Source of the DNA: Haloarcula regularis
GTDB taxonomy: Archaea; Halobacteriota; Halobacteria; Halobacteriales; Haloarculaceae
Assembly: GCF_029338315.1 (NCBI RefSeq)
Contig: NZ_CP119794.1
Span: forward strand, 3,438,487-3,502,486
Reading direction: 5' to 3'
Length of the DNA stretch: 64,000 bases
Made by a program: the position numbers and the translations under genes. Below the pieces are notes generated by a model. That model did not search any database, was not told where the DNA came from, and saw only the letters and a list, made by a program, of their open reading frames with translations. Below are positions 17,141 to 27,085 of the stretch, one piece after another (positions within the stretch are counted from its first letter, which is position 1; each line of letters starts with the position of its first letter).

Positions 17141-18121
17141 ATGGGAAACGCAGACCTCCGCTCGCTCGCAGTCATCGAGGACGTCTCGTTCGACGACCTG
17201 GACGGGAGCGTTGTCGCCGTCGACGCCCACAACTGGCTCTACCGGTATCTCACGACCACGGTGAAATTCACCAGCGACGCGAAGTACACCACCGCCGACG
17301 GCGAGGAGGTGGCCAACCTCATCGGCGTCGTCCAGGGCCTGCCGAAGTTCTTCGAGCACGACCTGACGCCCGTGTTCGTCTTCGACGGCGCAGTCACCGA
17401 CCTCAAAGAGGACGAGGTCCAGAAGCGCCGCGAGCAGCGCGAGCGATACGAGGCGGAACTGGAAGAAGCTCGCGAGGCCGGCGACGCGGTGCGCGCGGCG
17501 AAGCTCGACTCGCGGACCCAGCGCCTGACATCCACCATCGTCGAGACCACTCGTGCCTTGCTCGATCTGCTCGACGTGCCCGTCGTCGACGCGCCCGCCG
17601 AGGGCGAGGGCCAGGCCGCCTACATGGCCCGACAGGGTGACGTCGACTACGCCGGCACCGAGGACTACGACGCGCTGCTGTTCGGGGCGCCGTTCACGCT
17701 GCGCCAGCTCACGTCGAGTGGCGATCCCGAACTGATGGACTTCGAGGCGACCCTGGAACGCCACGACCTCACCTGGGAGCAACTCGTCGACGCCGCCATC
17801 CTCATGGGGACGGACTTCAACGAGGGTATCGCCGGCATCGGACCCAAGACCGCCGTCACGGCGCTCCACGAGCACGGCGACCTCTACGGCGTCCTGGAGG
17901 CCCGCGGCGAGCATATCGACCACGCCGACCGCATCCGCGACCTCTTTCTCGACCCGGCGGTCACCGACGACTACAGCGTCCGGACGGACCTGGACCCGGA
18001 CGTCGACGCGGCCCGCCGGTTCGTCACCGAGGAGTGGGAGGTCGACGCCGACGAAGTCGCGCGCGGGTTCGAACGCATCGAGGAGTCGCTGGTCCAGACC
18101 GGCCTGGACCGGTGGACGTGA
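17141..18121 (+). CDS. fen: Flap endonuclease 1
   Basis: Structure-specific nuclease that removes 5' flaps in lagging-strand synthesis and repair. The 326-residue protein starts MGNADLRSL at ATG 17141, where Gly2 is needed for catalysis; the upstream ATG at 17120 is therefore rejected. The N region has [14 protein letters not shown], the middle [16 protein letters not shown] and [11 protein letters not shown] metal-binding motifs, and later [19 protein letters not shown] with the helix-hairpin-helix. The C-terminus VQTGLDRWT is a PIP-box for PCNA in which the last aromatic is Thr. Confidence 0.96.
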   Translation: MGNADLRSLAVIEDVSFDDLDGSVVAVDAHNWLYRYLTTTVKFTSDAKYTTADGEEVANLIGVVQGLPKFFEHDLTPVFVFDGAVTDLKEDEVQKRREQRERYEAELEEAREAGDAVRAAKLDSRTQRLTSTIVETTRALLDLLDVPVVDAPAEGEGQAAYMARQGDVDYAGTEDYDALLFGAPFTLRQLTSSGDPELMDFEATLERHDLTWEQLVDAAILMGTDFNEGIAGIGPKTAVTALHEHGDLYGVLEARGEHIDHADRIRDLFLDPAVTDDYSVRTDLDPDVDAARRFVTEEWEVDADEVARGFERIEESLVQTGLDRWT

Positions 18122-18278
18122 GACCCAGACCGCCGCGAGAACCGATAAGGAAACCTTACTAACGGTTTGAACCCGATTACTTCACCCTCGCTGACGCAAA
18201 CTATCTAGCGGGTCAGACGCGGGGGTTCTATACACATAGCGACCACCCTCATACCCCGCTCCCCGTTCTATACAGGTG

Positions 18279-18422
18279 ATGAGTGACGCAGTGTACCTGG
18301 TCCAGAACAACGGCGAAACCCGAATCGAACTCGACGAAGAGAGTTACGACCGGATTATCGACAGCCCCCGGGCGAAGGTCATCGGCCACCGTCGCAACGG
18401 CCCGATCGTGAAAATCCGGTAA
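18279..18422 (+). CDS. Small hypothetical protein (47 aa)
   Basis: ATG 18279 opens a 47-codon gene with product beginning MSDAVYLVQNNGETRIELDE and ending GPIVKIR. The composition is acidic in the first half and basic near the end, with predicted beta strands. Two short GTTCTATACA elements lie 37 bp apart upstream (about 18227 and 18264); the distal one is the better-placed TATA region. I do not recognise the family. Confidence 0.6.
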   Translation: MSDAVYLVQNNGETRIELDEESYDRIIDSPRAKVIGHRRNGPIVKIR

Positions 18423-18471
18423 CAGCGTCTTACCGCCCTACAGCACCGCCCGCGAACTACCGGCGTCTTTC

Positions 18472-19029
18472 TCAGGACTCCTCGGCCAGCTGGTCTCTGA
18501 GCTGTTGCATCTGTTGCTGGAGGCGCTCGACCTGTTCGTCGACCTGCCCCTCGGCTTCCTGCTGGATGGCATCCAGCTGGCGCTCCGTCTCGTCGAGGAA
18601 GGCCAGCGTCTGTGACTCGAAGTCCTCGTGGGCCGCAAGCAGTGTGTCGAGCTGGCTGTCGACCGTCTCGAGGTACGTCTCCGACGCGTCCTCGACGCCC
18701 TCCACGCCCGACTCCGCGGCCTCGACGGCCTGCTGTCCGGCCTCGCTCGCCGCGTCGAACTGCTCGTCGATGGCCGCTCTGACTTGGTCGAGGCCCGCCG
18801 CCGACCCGGGGACGAGCTGTTCGACGGCGTCGAGGGTCTGGTGAAGCGTCTCTCGAGTGGTCTCGGCACCGCGCTCGTTCATGTCCGCCCCGCTCTCGAG
18901 GCCGGAAAGCATCGCGCGGTTGAGCTGGCGCTGGAACTCGAGGCTGTGTGTCAGTGCGCGCTGGCTCCCCTCGATCGCCTGGCGCTGGAGCTCGAAGGCC
19001 GACTGGAACGGGTTCGTGTCGTCCGGCAT
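18472..19029 (-). CDS. Long-helix coiled-coil protein, phasin-like
   Basis: A 185-residue, almost entirely helical and very acidic protein, MPDDTNPFQSAFELQRQAI to QLRDQLAEES. The sequence has Gln/Glu-rich heptads, most regular in the last 40 residues (QVDEQVERLQQQMQQLRDQL). The pattern resembles phasins and MCP-type helices, but no PHA synthase gene is nearby. It follows the PAS-MCP gene in the same direction only in the sense of lying 52 nt downstream of its stop; a signalling accessory role is a guess. Confidence 0.6.
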   Translation of the reverse strand: MPDDTNPFQSAFELQRQAIEGSQRALTHSLEFQRQLNRAMLSGLESGADMNERGAETTRETLHQTLDAVEQLVPGSAAGLDQVRAAIDEQFDAASEAGQQAVEAAESGVEGVEDASETYLETVDSQLDTLLAAHEDFESQTLAFLDETERQLDAIQQEAEGQVDEQVERLQQQMQQLRDQLAEES

Positions 19030-19081
19030 ACGCGGACGTATCGGCGCGATATCATATCAAGCCTCGCCCTGCAGGGGCCGC

Positions 19082-20662
19082 TCAGACGTCGTCCAGGTTC
19101 GCGTTCTCGTCTGCGGCCAGCCGGAACTGGTCGATCAGCTCGTAGAGCTCCTCGCTCATCCTGTTGAGGTGCTGTGAGCGGTCGGCGACCTGGTCCATCG
19201 CCCTGGACTGCTCGTCGAGGCCCGAGGATATCTGCTGGACGGAGGCGGTGATCTCCTCGGAGAGCTCGGAGCTGTCCTCGACGATCGCCGAGACCTCCTC
19301 GGCGTTGTCGGCCTGTTTCTCGACGGCGTCGCTGATCTCTGCGACGCCCGCGCTGGTCTGCTCGACGCGCTCTTTGATGTCGTGGAGGTGGGTCCCCACA
19401 GCCTCGACGGCGTCCGCGCCGTCGCCGACCTGCTCGTTGGCCTCCCGGATGCTGTCGACGACCTCGTCGGTCTGTTCCTGGACCTCCGTGATGATGCCGG
19501 CGATGTCGTCCGCGGACGCCTGGGACTCCTCGGCGAGGCCCTTGACCTCGTTTGCGACCACGGCGAACCCGCTTCCGGCCTCGCCCGCGCGCGCCGCCTC
19601 GATGTTCGCGTTCAGCGCGAGCATGTTGGTCTGTTCCGCGATGTCCGCAATCATCTCGACGATGTCGTTGACCTCCTCCATCTTGCGCTCCAGCGAGTCG
19701 ATCTCCCGAGCGACGTCGCTGGTGGCGTCCGTAGCGTCCCGGATCTGGGCGACCGCGTCGTCGACTTCCTCGACGCCCGTCTCCGCGAGGTCCTCCGCCT
19801 CGGCCGAGCGGGCGTCGATCTGCTGGATCGACGCCGTGATCTCCTCGATGGACGCCGAGAGGTCGTCCACGTTCTCGTTTGCCCGCTGGGTCTGTGCCGA
19901 GAGGTCCTCGGCACCGTCGGCCAGTTCGGTCGACGAAGCGTCGATCTGCTGGACCGACGCGGTGACCTCCTCGGCCGACGCAGAGAGGTCCTCGCCGGTC
20001 TCCGCGAGGTCGTCGGACTGTGCGGTCAGCGACTCGATCACCTCGCGGATGTTGTAGACGGCCATCCCGAGGTTCGAGCTCATGTCCTCGAACTCCGCCT
20101 GCACCGCCCGGACTTCCTCGAAGTCCGCGTCGGGTTCCGGGACGCTGGGGTCGATGGTGAGGTCGCCCTCTGCCAGCCGTCGCAGCTTGTCCTGGAGGTC
20201 GTCGAGCGCCGCTCGCTGATAGCGCTCCAGCCTCTCCTTCCGTCGTTCCTGCTTTCGCCGCTCGGAGACGTCCCTGACGACAAGCATCGCCCCGACACAG
20301 GCGCCGGCGTCGTCGTAGAGCACCGTCACCGTCTGACTGACCGGAATCTCGTCGGTGCCGACGGTGAGCACGGTCTCTCGCTCCTGGATGTCACGCCGCT
20401 CTTCGAGGGCTTCACGGACGATGGCGGTCGAATCGTCGTGGAGCTCGCTCGGTCGGCGACCGACGGCCACGGCCTCGTCCGTTTCGTAGAACGCGGTGGC
20501 CTGGCTGTTGACGTGCGTTATCGTCCCCTCCTCGTCGGTCACCACGGTCGGTTTCGAGAGGCCGTCGAGGATGCTGTGAACCATCGCCGCTGCCTCGTCG
20601 GCCCGTTCGGCGTCGGCTTCGGCCGCGCCCCCGACTCGCCGTTCCCCTGCGGAGTTTCCCAT
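19082..20662 (-). CDS. Soluble methyl-accepting transducer with PAS domain
   Basis: A 526-residue chemotaxis transducer without membrane helices. Residues about 30-145 form a PAS domain ([20 protein letters not shown] to VVRDVSERR), which can hold a ligand or cofactor. A HAMP-like stretch follows, then the long signalling coiled coil with the conserved tip [20 protein letters not shown] (about 340). It would signal to CheA/CheW from the cytoplasm, sensing redox, light or an intracellular ligand. ATG 20662 (MGNSAGERR) is preferred over upstream in-frame starts; a TATA-like TAATTACA lies about 30 nt before it. Confidence 0.9.
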   Translation of the reverse strand: MGNSAGERRVGGAAEADAERADEAAAMVHSILDGLSKPTVVTDEEGTITHVNSQATAFYETDEAVAVGRRPSELHDDSTAIVREALEERRDIQERETVLTVGTDEIPVSQTVTVLYDDAGACVGAMLVVRDVSERRKQERRKERLERYQRAALDDLQDKLRRLAEGDLTIDPSVPEPDADFEEVRAVQAEFEDMSSNLGMAVYNIREVIESLTAQSDDLAETGEDLSASAEEVTASVQQIDASSTELADGAEDLSAQTQRANENVDDLSASIEEITASIQQIDARSAEAEDLAETGVEEVDDAVAQIRDATDATSDVAREIDSLERKMEEVNDIVEMIADIAEQTNMLALNANIEAARAGEAGSGFAVVANEVKGLAEESQASADDIAGIITEVQEQTDEVVDSIREANEQVGDGADAVEAVGTHLHDIKERVEQTSAGVAEISDAVEKQADNAEEVSAIVEDSSELSEEITASVQQISSGLDEQSRAMDQVADRSQHLNRMSEELYELIDQFRLAADENANLDDV

Positions 20663-20753
20663 GGTAGACGTCAGTAACGACCACATATCTGTAATTACCT
20701 CAGTCACACGGGTTACCACCTCTGCCAAGGTGAGTAGGGTGTTTCTCGAGGTT

Positions 20754-20769
20754 CCCTATCATCATAGGG
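20754..20769 (-). terminator. Perfect inverted repeat after the Bat-type gene
   Basis: CCCTAT (20754-20759) and ATAGGG (20764-20769) surround a four-base loop, 28 nt past the stop of the upstream regulator and before the MCP promoter. It may end that transcript or act as an operator for the MCP gene. Confidence 0.35.
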
Positions 20770-20797
20770 TCGCGAGTATCGGGCGTGAAAACGGCGC

Positions 20798-23298
20798 TCA
20801 GTCGGGGGACGCCGACCGATCCCAGCCCTCGAGGACGTGTCTGACCACTTTGCCCTCCGCCCGTCGGAGATGCTCGAGGAAGGTCGGGCCGGCGATGTTC
20901 ATGCTGGCTGCGATCTCTTCGCTCGTCGTCTCCCGTGGCCACCCGAAGAACCCGTGTTCGTAGGCGACTTCAAGGGCCTCCCGCTGGCGGTCGGTGAGGT
21001 CCGACAGGAGGGGTTGGACCTGCTGGCCCGTTTCCGGGACCCCAACCTCCCGCCGTGCGAGCAACTCGGTTCCCGGGTACCGGTCGGTGTAGGCCTTGAT
21101 GAACTCGGTGACGGCAGCCGACTGTGGGAACGTCGCCGCGAGCTGCCCGCGCCCGTCGGCCAGTCTGAGCCGGGTAAACGTGCCACCGTGGTCCGCGACC
21201 GGTTCGATGACACAGGGCCCCTCGATGCGGACCTCGAACTGGAGGCCGTCGCCGCCGTTCGTGATGACCTGGGCGTCGCTGATACCGCCGGTCGCGGTAC
21301 ACGCCGCCCGAAAATCCTTGTCGGTGGTCTCGTCCGCCCGTCCGTAGACCAGACTGCCGCTCTCGCTCTCCGGGAGCACCCGTTCTATCTCGACGGCGCC
21401 CCGGAGCGAACCGGCCAGCTCGAACAGCACCGTCGGCAGGTCTTCGAGGCCGAAGACGAGTTCGACCTGCTCGTCGCTCAGCAGCGCCCGGCGCTGTTCG
21501 ACCGTCGCTATGGCCTGGGCCACCGTTTCGCCGAGGTCGGCGAGCACGCTCCGGGTCTCCGCGTCGAACGCGCCCGTCCGGCTCGCGTACGCTGTGAGGG
21601 TCCCGTAGGGGATGCCGCCGTGAAGGAGCGGAACGCTGGCCACTGAGCAGTAGTCACGACTGAGTGCCTTCCCTTGCCAGGTGCCCGCACGCAGCTCGTC
21701 GGCGACGCTGTCGACGACCACCGGCTCCCGTCTCTGTGCGGCCCGTGCTGTCGGCTCTAACGGGGCCCCGTCACCGTCCGTGAACGAGACCGAATCGAGG
21801 TAGCCCCGCCGCGGTCCGGCGACGTGTCGAACCGTCACGTCGGCTTCGATCGGGTCCCGCTCCCCGACCCAGACGAGGTCGTAGTCCTCGACGGCCGCCA
21901 GTCCGTCACAGACGACGCGCTCTATCTCTTCCCGCGTCGTCGCGTCGACCAGGTCGTGTGTCACCTGCCGGACCCGCTCGTTGACGTCGTCGAGTTGTTC
22001 GAGCCGTCGGTTCTGAGCCCTGAGTTCGGCTTCACGGTCGCGCAAGCGCCGCGTCCGCTCCATCCGTTCGTAGGCGGCTTCCGCGTTCGCCGCGAGGATA
22101 TCCGCCAGTTCTGCGGTCCGCTCGTCGTAAGCGCCCGGAACGGTCGACCCACAGATGAGGACGCCGTGACTGCCGATGGGAATCAGCAGTTCCGACCGGA
22201 TGGGCGTCGCCGGGTTGAAGGCCGCCTCGGCCCGGGAGACGTCGTCGTAGATTCGGCTCTCGCCCGTGACGAACACCTTCCACGCGATTCCGTCGCCGGG
22301 ACCGAACGTCGGCGGTTCGCCGATGAGCTCCCTGGCCTGGTCCGGGACACACTCGGGTCGGAGGACGTTTTCCACCCGGTCGAACCGGTAGACGCCGACG
22401 ACGTCGATGTCCAGGATCTCCCTTGCGGCTGCCGCGACGGTGTCGCTTATCGACTGCGGGCTTTCCGCGGTCAGCAGGCGCCGGCTCACGTCGTGGAGTT
22501 CGGTCAGCGTCCGCTCGTGAGCCACCTGTCCGCTGATCTCCGTGACGGCGAGTACCGTCCCGTCGTCGGTCCCCCGTCGACTGGACCGGACGGACGGAGC
22601 GCGACGAGGACTGTCGCGCCGTCCGCGCGTTCGATGGTCGTCTCGACCGTGACGTCGCTCGCGTGCGCCGATTTGAGTACCGTCTCGAGCGTCGCGTTGC
22701 CGTCGGTCGCCGCGTCGTCACGCTCCCCGGCGAACACCGTCTTGGCGGGCCGTCCGAGCAGCGCCTCGCGGTCGTAGCCGGTCAGTTCACAGAGCGCGTC
22801 GTCAACCGTCACGAACCGGCCGTTCTCGTCGAGCCGACAGCTGCCGTCGGCCGCGGTATCGACTGCCTTCTCGTGGGCTTCGAGCGCTCTTTCCTTCCCC
22901 GAGCGCTGGTCACGTGGGGGCTCCCTCGTCGTCGAGAGAGCCGCCACACCGGACTCCTCCAGCGCCTCGCGAAGGCACTCCACGGCCCGTTCGTGGGCTC
23001 CGTGCTGGACGACGTCGCTGACGCCCGGGACGTCGGTGACTGCCGCCGGCACGTCCCCGCCGACGACGACGCTCGGGACGCCCGCTCGTTCGTATGCCAC
23101 GGCCGCCAGCTCGACACCGGACAGCGGCGTGCTACCGGCGGCGCTCAGGAGACAGCCGAACCGGTCCTCACCGAGCGATTCGAGCGCCGCGTGGGTGTCG
23201 GGGACGTGTTCGAACGACACCGACCGAGTGGCCAGCGCGTCGAGCAGACCGTCCAGTCGGCCGACGACGAGGACCGTCGACGTCGATTGCCATGGCAT
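20798..23298 (-). pseudogene. Bacterio-opsin-activator-like regulator (receiver-like, PAS, two GAF, Bat, HTH_10), frameshifted
   Basis: A large haloarchaeal sensor/transcription factor. From ATG 23298 (MPWQSTSTVLVVGRLDG): a degenerate receiver-like region, a PAS domain (CRLDENGRFVTVDDALCELT), then in a second frame two GAF domains (VVGVYRFDRVENVLRPE; ALSRDYCSVASVPLLHGG), a Bat domain and a C-terminal HTH_10 (LTDRQREALEVAYEHGFF to SMNIAGPTFLEHLRRAE). The frames switch at the C run 22571-22575; one more base gives 2502 bases and 833 residues. The domain order is that of Bat, which controls bop; the targets here are unknown. A GTG 24 nt further upstream is an alternative start. Confidence 0.85.
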
Positions 23299-23333
23299 TG
23301 CTGGGTAGTATTCGTCTGTCACCCATCCGCACG

Positions 23334-23368
23334 TATAAATTCCGGGACGGCACTATCAGCCGTGATAG
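23334..23368 (-). promoter_or_regulatory. TATA-like box and upstream inverted repeat of the Bat-type gene
   Basis: Reading leftward, CTATCA/TGATAG with a four-base spacer (23353-23368) lies just upstream of the AT-rich ATTTATAC (23334-23341). The repeat is also immediately after the stop of the ABC ATPase gene, so it could be an operator or a transcription-end hairpin. Confidence 0.45.
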
Positions 23369-23372
23369 CCCG

Positions 23373-24515
23373 TCAGACCGCGGACTCTATCTGCTCGACC
23401 GTGTCCATGTCCCGGTTCCGGATGGCCTCGCCGGTCGCCCCGTCGAAGACGTGAATCGCCTCTTCGGGGAACCGGACGGTGACCGCGTCGCCGGCCGCGA
23501 CGGTCCGCATCCCCTCGACCGTCGCGATGAACGACTCGTGGTCGCCGGCCTCGAAATGGAGGTGGACCGTGTTCTCGTTCCCGCGGGGTTCGACGACGTC
23601 GACGACGGCGTCGTAGTCGTGGTCGCTACCCGGTTCGGCGACGAGTTCGACGTCCTCGGGCCGGACACCCAGCGTGAGGTCCGTCTCAGCGCCGAGCGTG
23701 TCGGCCACCGACGCCGACAGCGGGTACTCGAAGTCGCCGGCGACGAGCGTCTCGCCCTCCCGGGTCACCTCGAAGAAGTTCATCGCCGGTTCGCCGACGA
23801 ATCCGGCGACGAAGCGGTTGTTCGGTTCGTGGTAACACTCGAGCGGCGTCGCGGCCTGCTGGAGCTTGCCGTCGTTGAGGATGGCGATGCGGTCCGACAT
23901 CGTCATCGCCTCCGTCTGGTCGTGGGTGACGTAGACAGTCGTCACGTCCAGGTCCTCCTGGAGGTGCTGGAGCTCGGTCCGCATGTCCGCGCGGAGTTTA
24001 GCGTCTAAGTTCGCCAGCGGTTCGTCCATCAGGAACACCTCCGGATCCCGGACGATGGCACGGCCCAGCGCGACGCGCTGTTGCTGGCCACCCGAGAGTT
24101 CGCCGGGCTTGCGGTCGATGAGGTCGTCGATGCCCAGCAGCTGGGCCGCGTCGTCGACGCGCTCCCGTATCTCGTCTTTCGGGAGGTCCGTCGACTGCTC
24201 CAGGCCGAACGCCATGTTTCGCCGGATGGTCATGTGGGGGTACAGCGCGTATGACTGGAACACCATCGCGACGTCGCGCTGGGCTGGCGGCTGGTCGTTG
24301 ATGACCCGGTCGCCGAGGCGGATCTCGCCGCTGGTGACGTCCTCGAGGCCAGCGATCATCCGGAGCGTGGTCGACTTCCCACAGCCGGAGGGGCCGACGA
24401 CACAGAGGAACTCGCCGTCCTCGATGTCGACCGAGACCGAATCGACCGCGCGGATCTCGCCCTCGTCGTCGTCGTAGAATATCTTCGTGATGTCGTCGAG
24501 TGTCAGTTGTGCCAT
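23373..24515 (-). CDS. CUT1-type sugar ABC transporter ATP-binding protein (MalK/UgpC-like)
   Basis: A 380-residue ATPase energising carbohydrate uptake. Walker A GPSGCGKSTT (about 41-50), Q-loop AMVFQSYALYPHMT, signature LSGGQQQRVALGRA, Walker B VFLMDEPLANLDAKLR and the switch His in VTHDQTEAMTM are all present. The C-terminal 130 residues form the MalK-type OB (TOBE) domain, with GVRPEDVEL. It is the last gene of a three-gene operon, 7 nt after the permease gene. Confidence 0.93.
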   Translation of the reverse strand: MAQLTLDDITKIFYDDDEGEIRAVDSVSVDIEDGEFLCVVGPSGCGKSTTLRMIAGLEDVTSGEIRLGDRVINDQPPAQRDVAMVFQSYALYPHMTIRRNMAFGLEQSTDLPKDEIRERVDDAAQLLGIDDLIDRKPGELSGGQQQRVALGRAIVRDPEVFLMDEPLANLDAKLRADMRTELQHLQEDLDVTTVYVTHDQTEAMTMSDRIAILNDGKLQQAATPLECYHEPNNRFVAGFVGEPAMNFFEVTREGETLVAGDFEYPLSASVADTLGAETDLTLGVRPEDVELVAEPGSDHDYDAVVDVVEPRGNENTVHLHFEAGDHESFIATVEGMRTVAAGDAVTVRFPEEAIHVFDGATGEAIRNRDMDTVEQIESAV

Positions 24516-24522
24516 TGGTGGA

Positions 24523-25446
24523 TCACTCCGCGACTCCCTTCGCGAACTGTTCGCCGAAGAAGATGTACACGAGCAAGGTCGGCAGCGCCGCGATGACCGC
24601 GCCGGCCATCGTCAGCGTGAAGTCCTGCTGGACCCCGCCGGTCAGCCGGACCAGGCGCTGGGTCGCAACCTGCGTGTTCGGGTCGTTCAGCAGGACGAGC
24701 GCGAACAGCAGGTCGTTGTAGACCTGCGTGAACTGGTAGATGAGCGTCACCGCGAACATCGGCAGCGACAGCGGGAAGATGATGTTCTTGTAGATGCTGA
24801 ACGCCGTCGCCCCGTCGAGTCGCGCCGCCTCTATCATCTCGTCGCTGATGGCCTGGTAGTACGACCGGAACAGCAGCGTACAGATAGGGATGCCGTAGGC
24901 CGCGTGCGTGATGGTCAGCTGGATGAGCTGGACGTTCCCGCTGCGGGGGTACGCCCAGTTCCCGCCGGTGACGAACCCGAAGACCGTGTTCACGAACCCG
25001 GTGACCAGGCCCGGCCAGATCTGGAACCAGAACGTCGTCAGCGGGACCAGCACCGCCTGGTACGGGATGAAGATGCCCGCGATGATGAGGACGACGACGG
25101 CCACCTGCCCGCGCCAGTCGATCGTCGTCAGGCCGTAGGCCGCGAGGCTGCCAAAGAGCGCCGAGAGGATGGTCGCCGGGATCGCCATCAGCATCGAGTC
25201 GACGAGTCCCGGGCGGAGCGTCTCCCAAGCGCGGATGGCCGAACTGACGGAGAACCCCTCGCCAAGCGCGGGGACGTACGGTGCCGTGGCGGTAAACGCC
25301 TGCTGGGTCTTGAACATGGTCGCGACGGCCGTCTCGACCGGGATGAGGTAGAACACGATGCCGGCGAGCAAGACGAGGTAGAGCCCGATGCGGCGCGCCC
25401 CCATCTCCCGGAGAGTCGAAAGCGGGGAGCCCGTCGACGTGCTCAT
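24523..25446 (-). CDS. CUT1-type ABC transporter permease, MalG-like
   Basis: A 307-residue membrane protein with six helices. The EAA loop that docks on the ATPase is EMIEAARLDGATAFSIYKNI (about 205-224), followed by the conserved IFPLSLPMFA. The ATG overlaps the stop of the other permease gene (25446-25443, ATGA). Confidence 0.92.
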   Translation of the reverse strand: MSTSTGSPLSTLREMGARRIGLYLVLLAGIVFYLIPVETAVATMFKTQQAFTATAPYVPALGEGFSVSSAIRAWETLRPGLVDSMLMAIPATILSALFGSLAAYGLTTIDWRGQVAVVVLIIAGIFIPYQAVLVPLTTFWFQIWPGLVTGFVNTVFGFVTGGNWAYPRSGNVQLIQLTITHAAYGIPICTLLFRSYYQAISDEMIEAARLDGATAFSIYKNIIFPLSLPMFAVTLIYQFTQVYNDLLFALVLLNDPNTQVATQRLVRLTGGVQQDFTLTMAGAVIAALPTLLVYIFFGEQFAKGVAE

Positions 25447-26516
25447 AGTTCACCCCGCCTGTACTCGCTGTAGAGGTACGGCGCGATGATGAGCAGCGCC
25501 AGGACAAAGAGTACGATGGCGATGGCCGACCCGTAGGCCCACTCGTTGCCGCCGGTGAAGGCCTCCCGGTACATCATCGTCGCCAGGATGTCGAGGTTCG
25601 CGCCCGGCTGGTCGCCTCGCAGCGCGAAAATGAAGTCGAACGCCTTCAGCGCGAACACCATCAGGACGACCGAGGCCGACACCGCCGAGGCCCGCAGTTG
25701 CGGGACGATGACCCGCATGTACATCCGAACCGTCGAGGCGCCGTCGACGCGGGCGGCCTCGTAGTGCTCGGTCGGAATCGCCCGCAGGCCCGCCAGGAAG
25801 ACGACCATCGCGTAGCCGCTGAACTGCCAGAGGAGGGCAAAGATGACCGCCGGCAGCGCCGTCGTGTTCCAGGAGAGCCACTGCAGCACCGTCGCGTTGA
25901 TGGCCTCCGGTTTCAGGAGCGTCACGAGCAGGCCCTCGAGGTTGAGCAGCCGGAGGAAGGTGTTGATGACGCCGTTGCGGGCGTTGTACATCCATGCCCA
26001 CATCGTCGCCGTGACGACGAACGAGAGGGACATCGGGAGCAGGTAGATCGTCCGGAAGGTGTTCTCGAAGCGTATCTGCTGGTCGATGAGTATCGCGGCC
26101 AGCAGCCCGACGACGAGACACAGCAGCGTGAACACCACGAGCAACACGATGGTGTTCTGTGTCGCCTGCCAGAACGCGCCGTCGCCCAGCAACCGGGCGT
26201 ACATCTCGACGTCGAGGTCGGAGTAGTCGGCGCCGGAAAGCGACAGCCCCTCCCAGTCGGTCAGCGAGATGATGGCGTTCCAGAAGATGGCGCCGTAGAC
26301 GAAAAACCCCGCCAGGACGACCGGCGGGAGCCAGAACGGCGAGGACTCGACCAGTTCCCACTCCACCGGGAGCCGGTCCCGCAGTGCGGTCCGTCGGCGC
26401 TCGCCGACCGCAGTTCCGCCGTCTGTCGCGACCTTGTCGTCGGTCGGTGCTGTACGTCGTGCGGCTGACCGGAGCCTCGCTCCGGCAGTTCGGAGTCGGG
26501 TGAGTATCTCGCGCAT
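25443..26516 (-). CDS. CUT1-type ABC transporter permease, MalF-like
   Basis: A 357-residue membrane protein. After a basic/acidic N-terminal tail come about six helices starting FWLPPVVLAGFFVYGAIFW near residue 65. The EAA loop is HYEAARVDGASTVRMYMRVI (about 265). ATG 26516 is chosen; the same frame stays open to a GTG at 26852, adding 112 residues of Arg/Ser/Thr-rich, non-halophilic composition that I consider untranslated. No substrate-binding protein gene precedes it, unlike most CUT1 operons. Confidence 0.88.
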   Translation of the reverse strand: MREILTRLRTAGARLRSAARRTAPTDDKVATDGGTAVGERRRTALRDRLPVEWELVESSPFWLPPVVLAGFFVYGAIFWNAIISLTDWEGLSLSGADYSDLDVEMYARLLGDGAFWQATQNTIVLLVVFTLLCLVVGLLAAILIDQQIRFENTFRTIYLLPMSLSFVVTATMWAWMYNARNGVINTFLRLLNLEGLLVTLLKPEAINATVLQWLSWNTTALPAVIFALLWQFSGYAMVVFLAGLRAIPTEHYEAARVDGASTVRMYMRVIVPQLRASAVSASVVLMVFALKAFDFIFALRGDQPGANLDILATMMYREAFTGGNEWAYGSAIAIVLFVLALLIIAPYLYSEYRRGEL

Positions 26517-27085
26517 GGGTGTGCCAGTCACGCGGCTGTGTCGTGGGGCGCCGCCTCGATGGCCCTGCGGTCCGTCGGTGTGCCAGTCCGACGGGCGGCC
26601 GTGACGGGCAGTCAGCCAGTCGTCCCCGTCACGGGTCCGACACGACCCCGTCGCGAGCGACGCGTCCCAATCGGCCCGTCGCCCCGCGTGTGAGCGGCGG
26701 GTCGGTCCGTTCGAATCCGAGTTTCCGCGTCCGGTGGTGGTTCCCTGCGACCGCGCGACCTGGTCGAACGCCGTGTGGACGCGACCTTGCCCGGCGTGGC
26801 GCCGGTCGGTACCTGCGGTCTGCGTGGGTCGCAACCGGAACTGCGAACTCACCGTAAGTCGAGACAGGTGACACTTAACGATTCCGAATGTTAATGCACA
26901 ATTCTACGGGGTGAGACGGTGGAATTCGAGTGATTCACGGTTCTCGATTTCGCTCGGAGGGCTGTCACGTCGGGGGTGTCGGGGCGAGGGCAGGTGGGCG
27001 GTTCCCCCCGTGGACAGCGACGTCTCGTGGCACAGTTCGGGTGTACCGGTGGCTTTTACGACCCGGCCGTCGACCCTCCAGCTGT
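26517..27085. other. 569-base interval between the ABC operon and fumarase
   Basis: Divergent promoter region. An AT-rich patch at 26878-26905 (TTAACGATT, GTTAATGC) is the likely promoter zone for the leftward operon, which would give it a leader of about 350 nt. CTTTTACG at about 27053-27060 is placed 29 nt before the fumarase ATG. The GC-rich leader has no recognisable gene; no remnant of a substrate-binding protein is visible. Confidence 0.5.

Noticed and set aside
26709..26718. A tRNA-like GTTCGAATCC box
   Set aside because: No acceptor stem, D arm or anticodon arm can be built around it. No tRNA was found elsewhere either.
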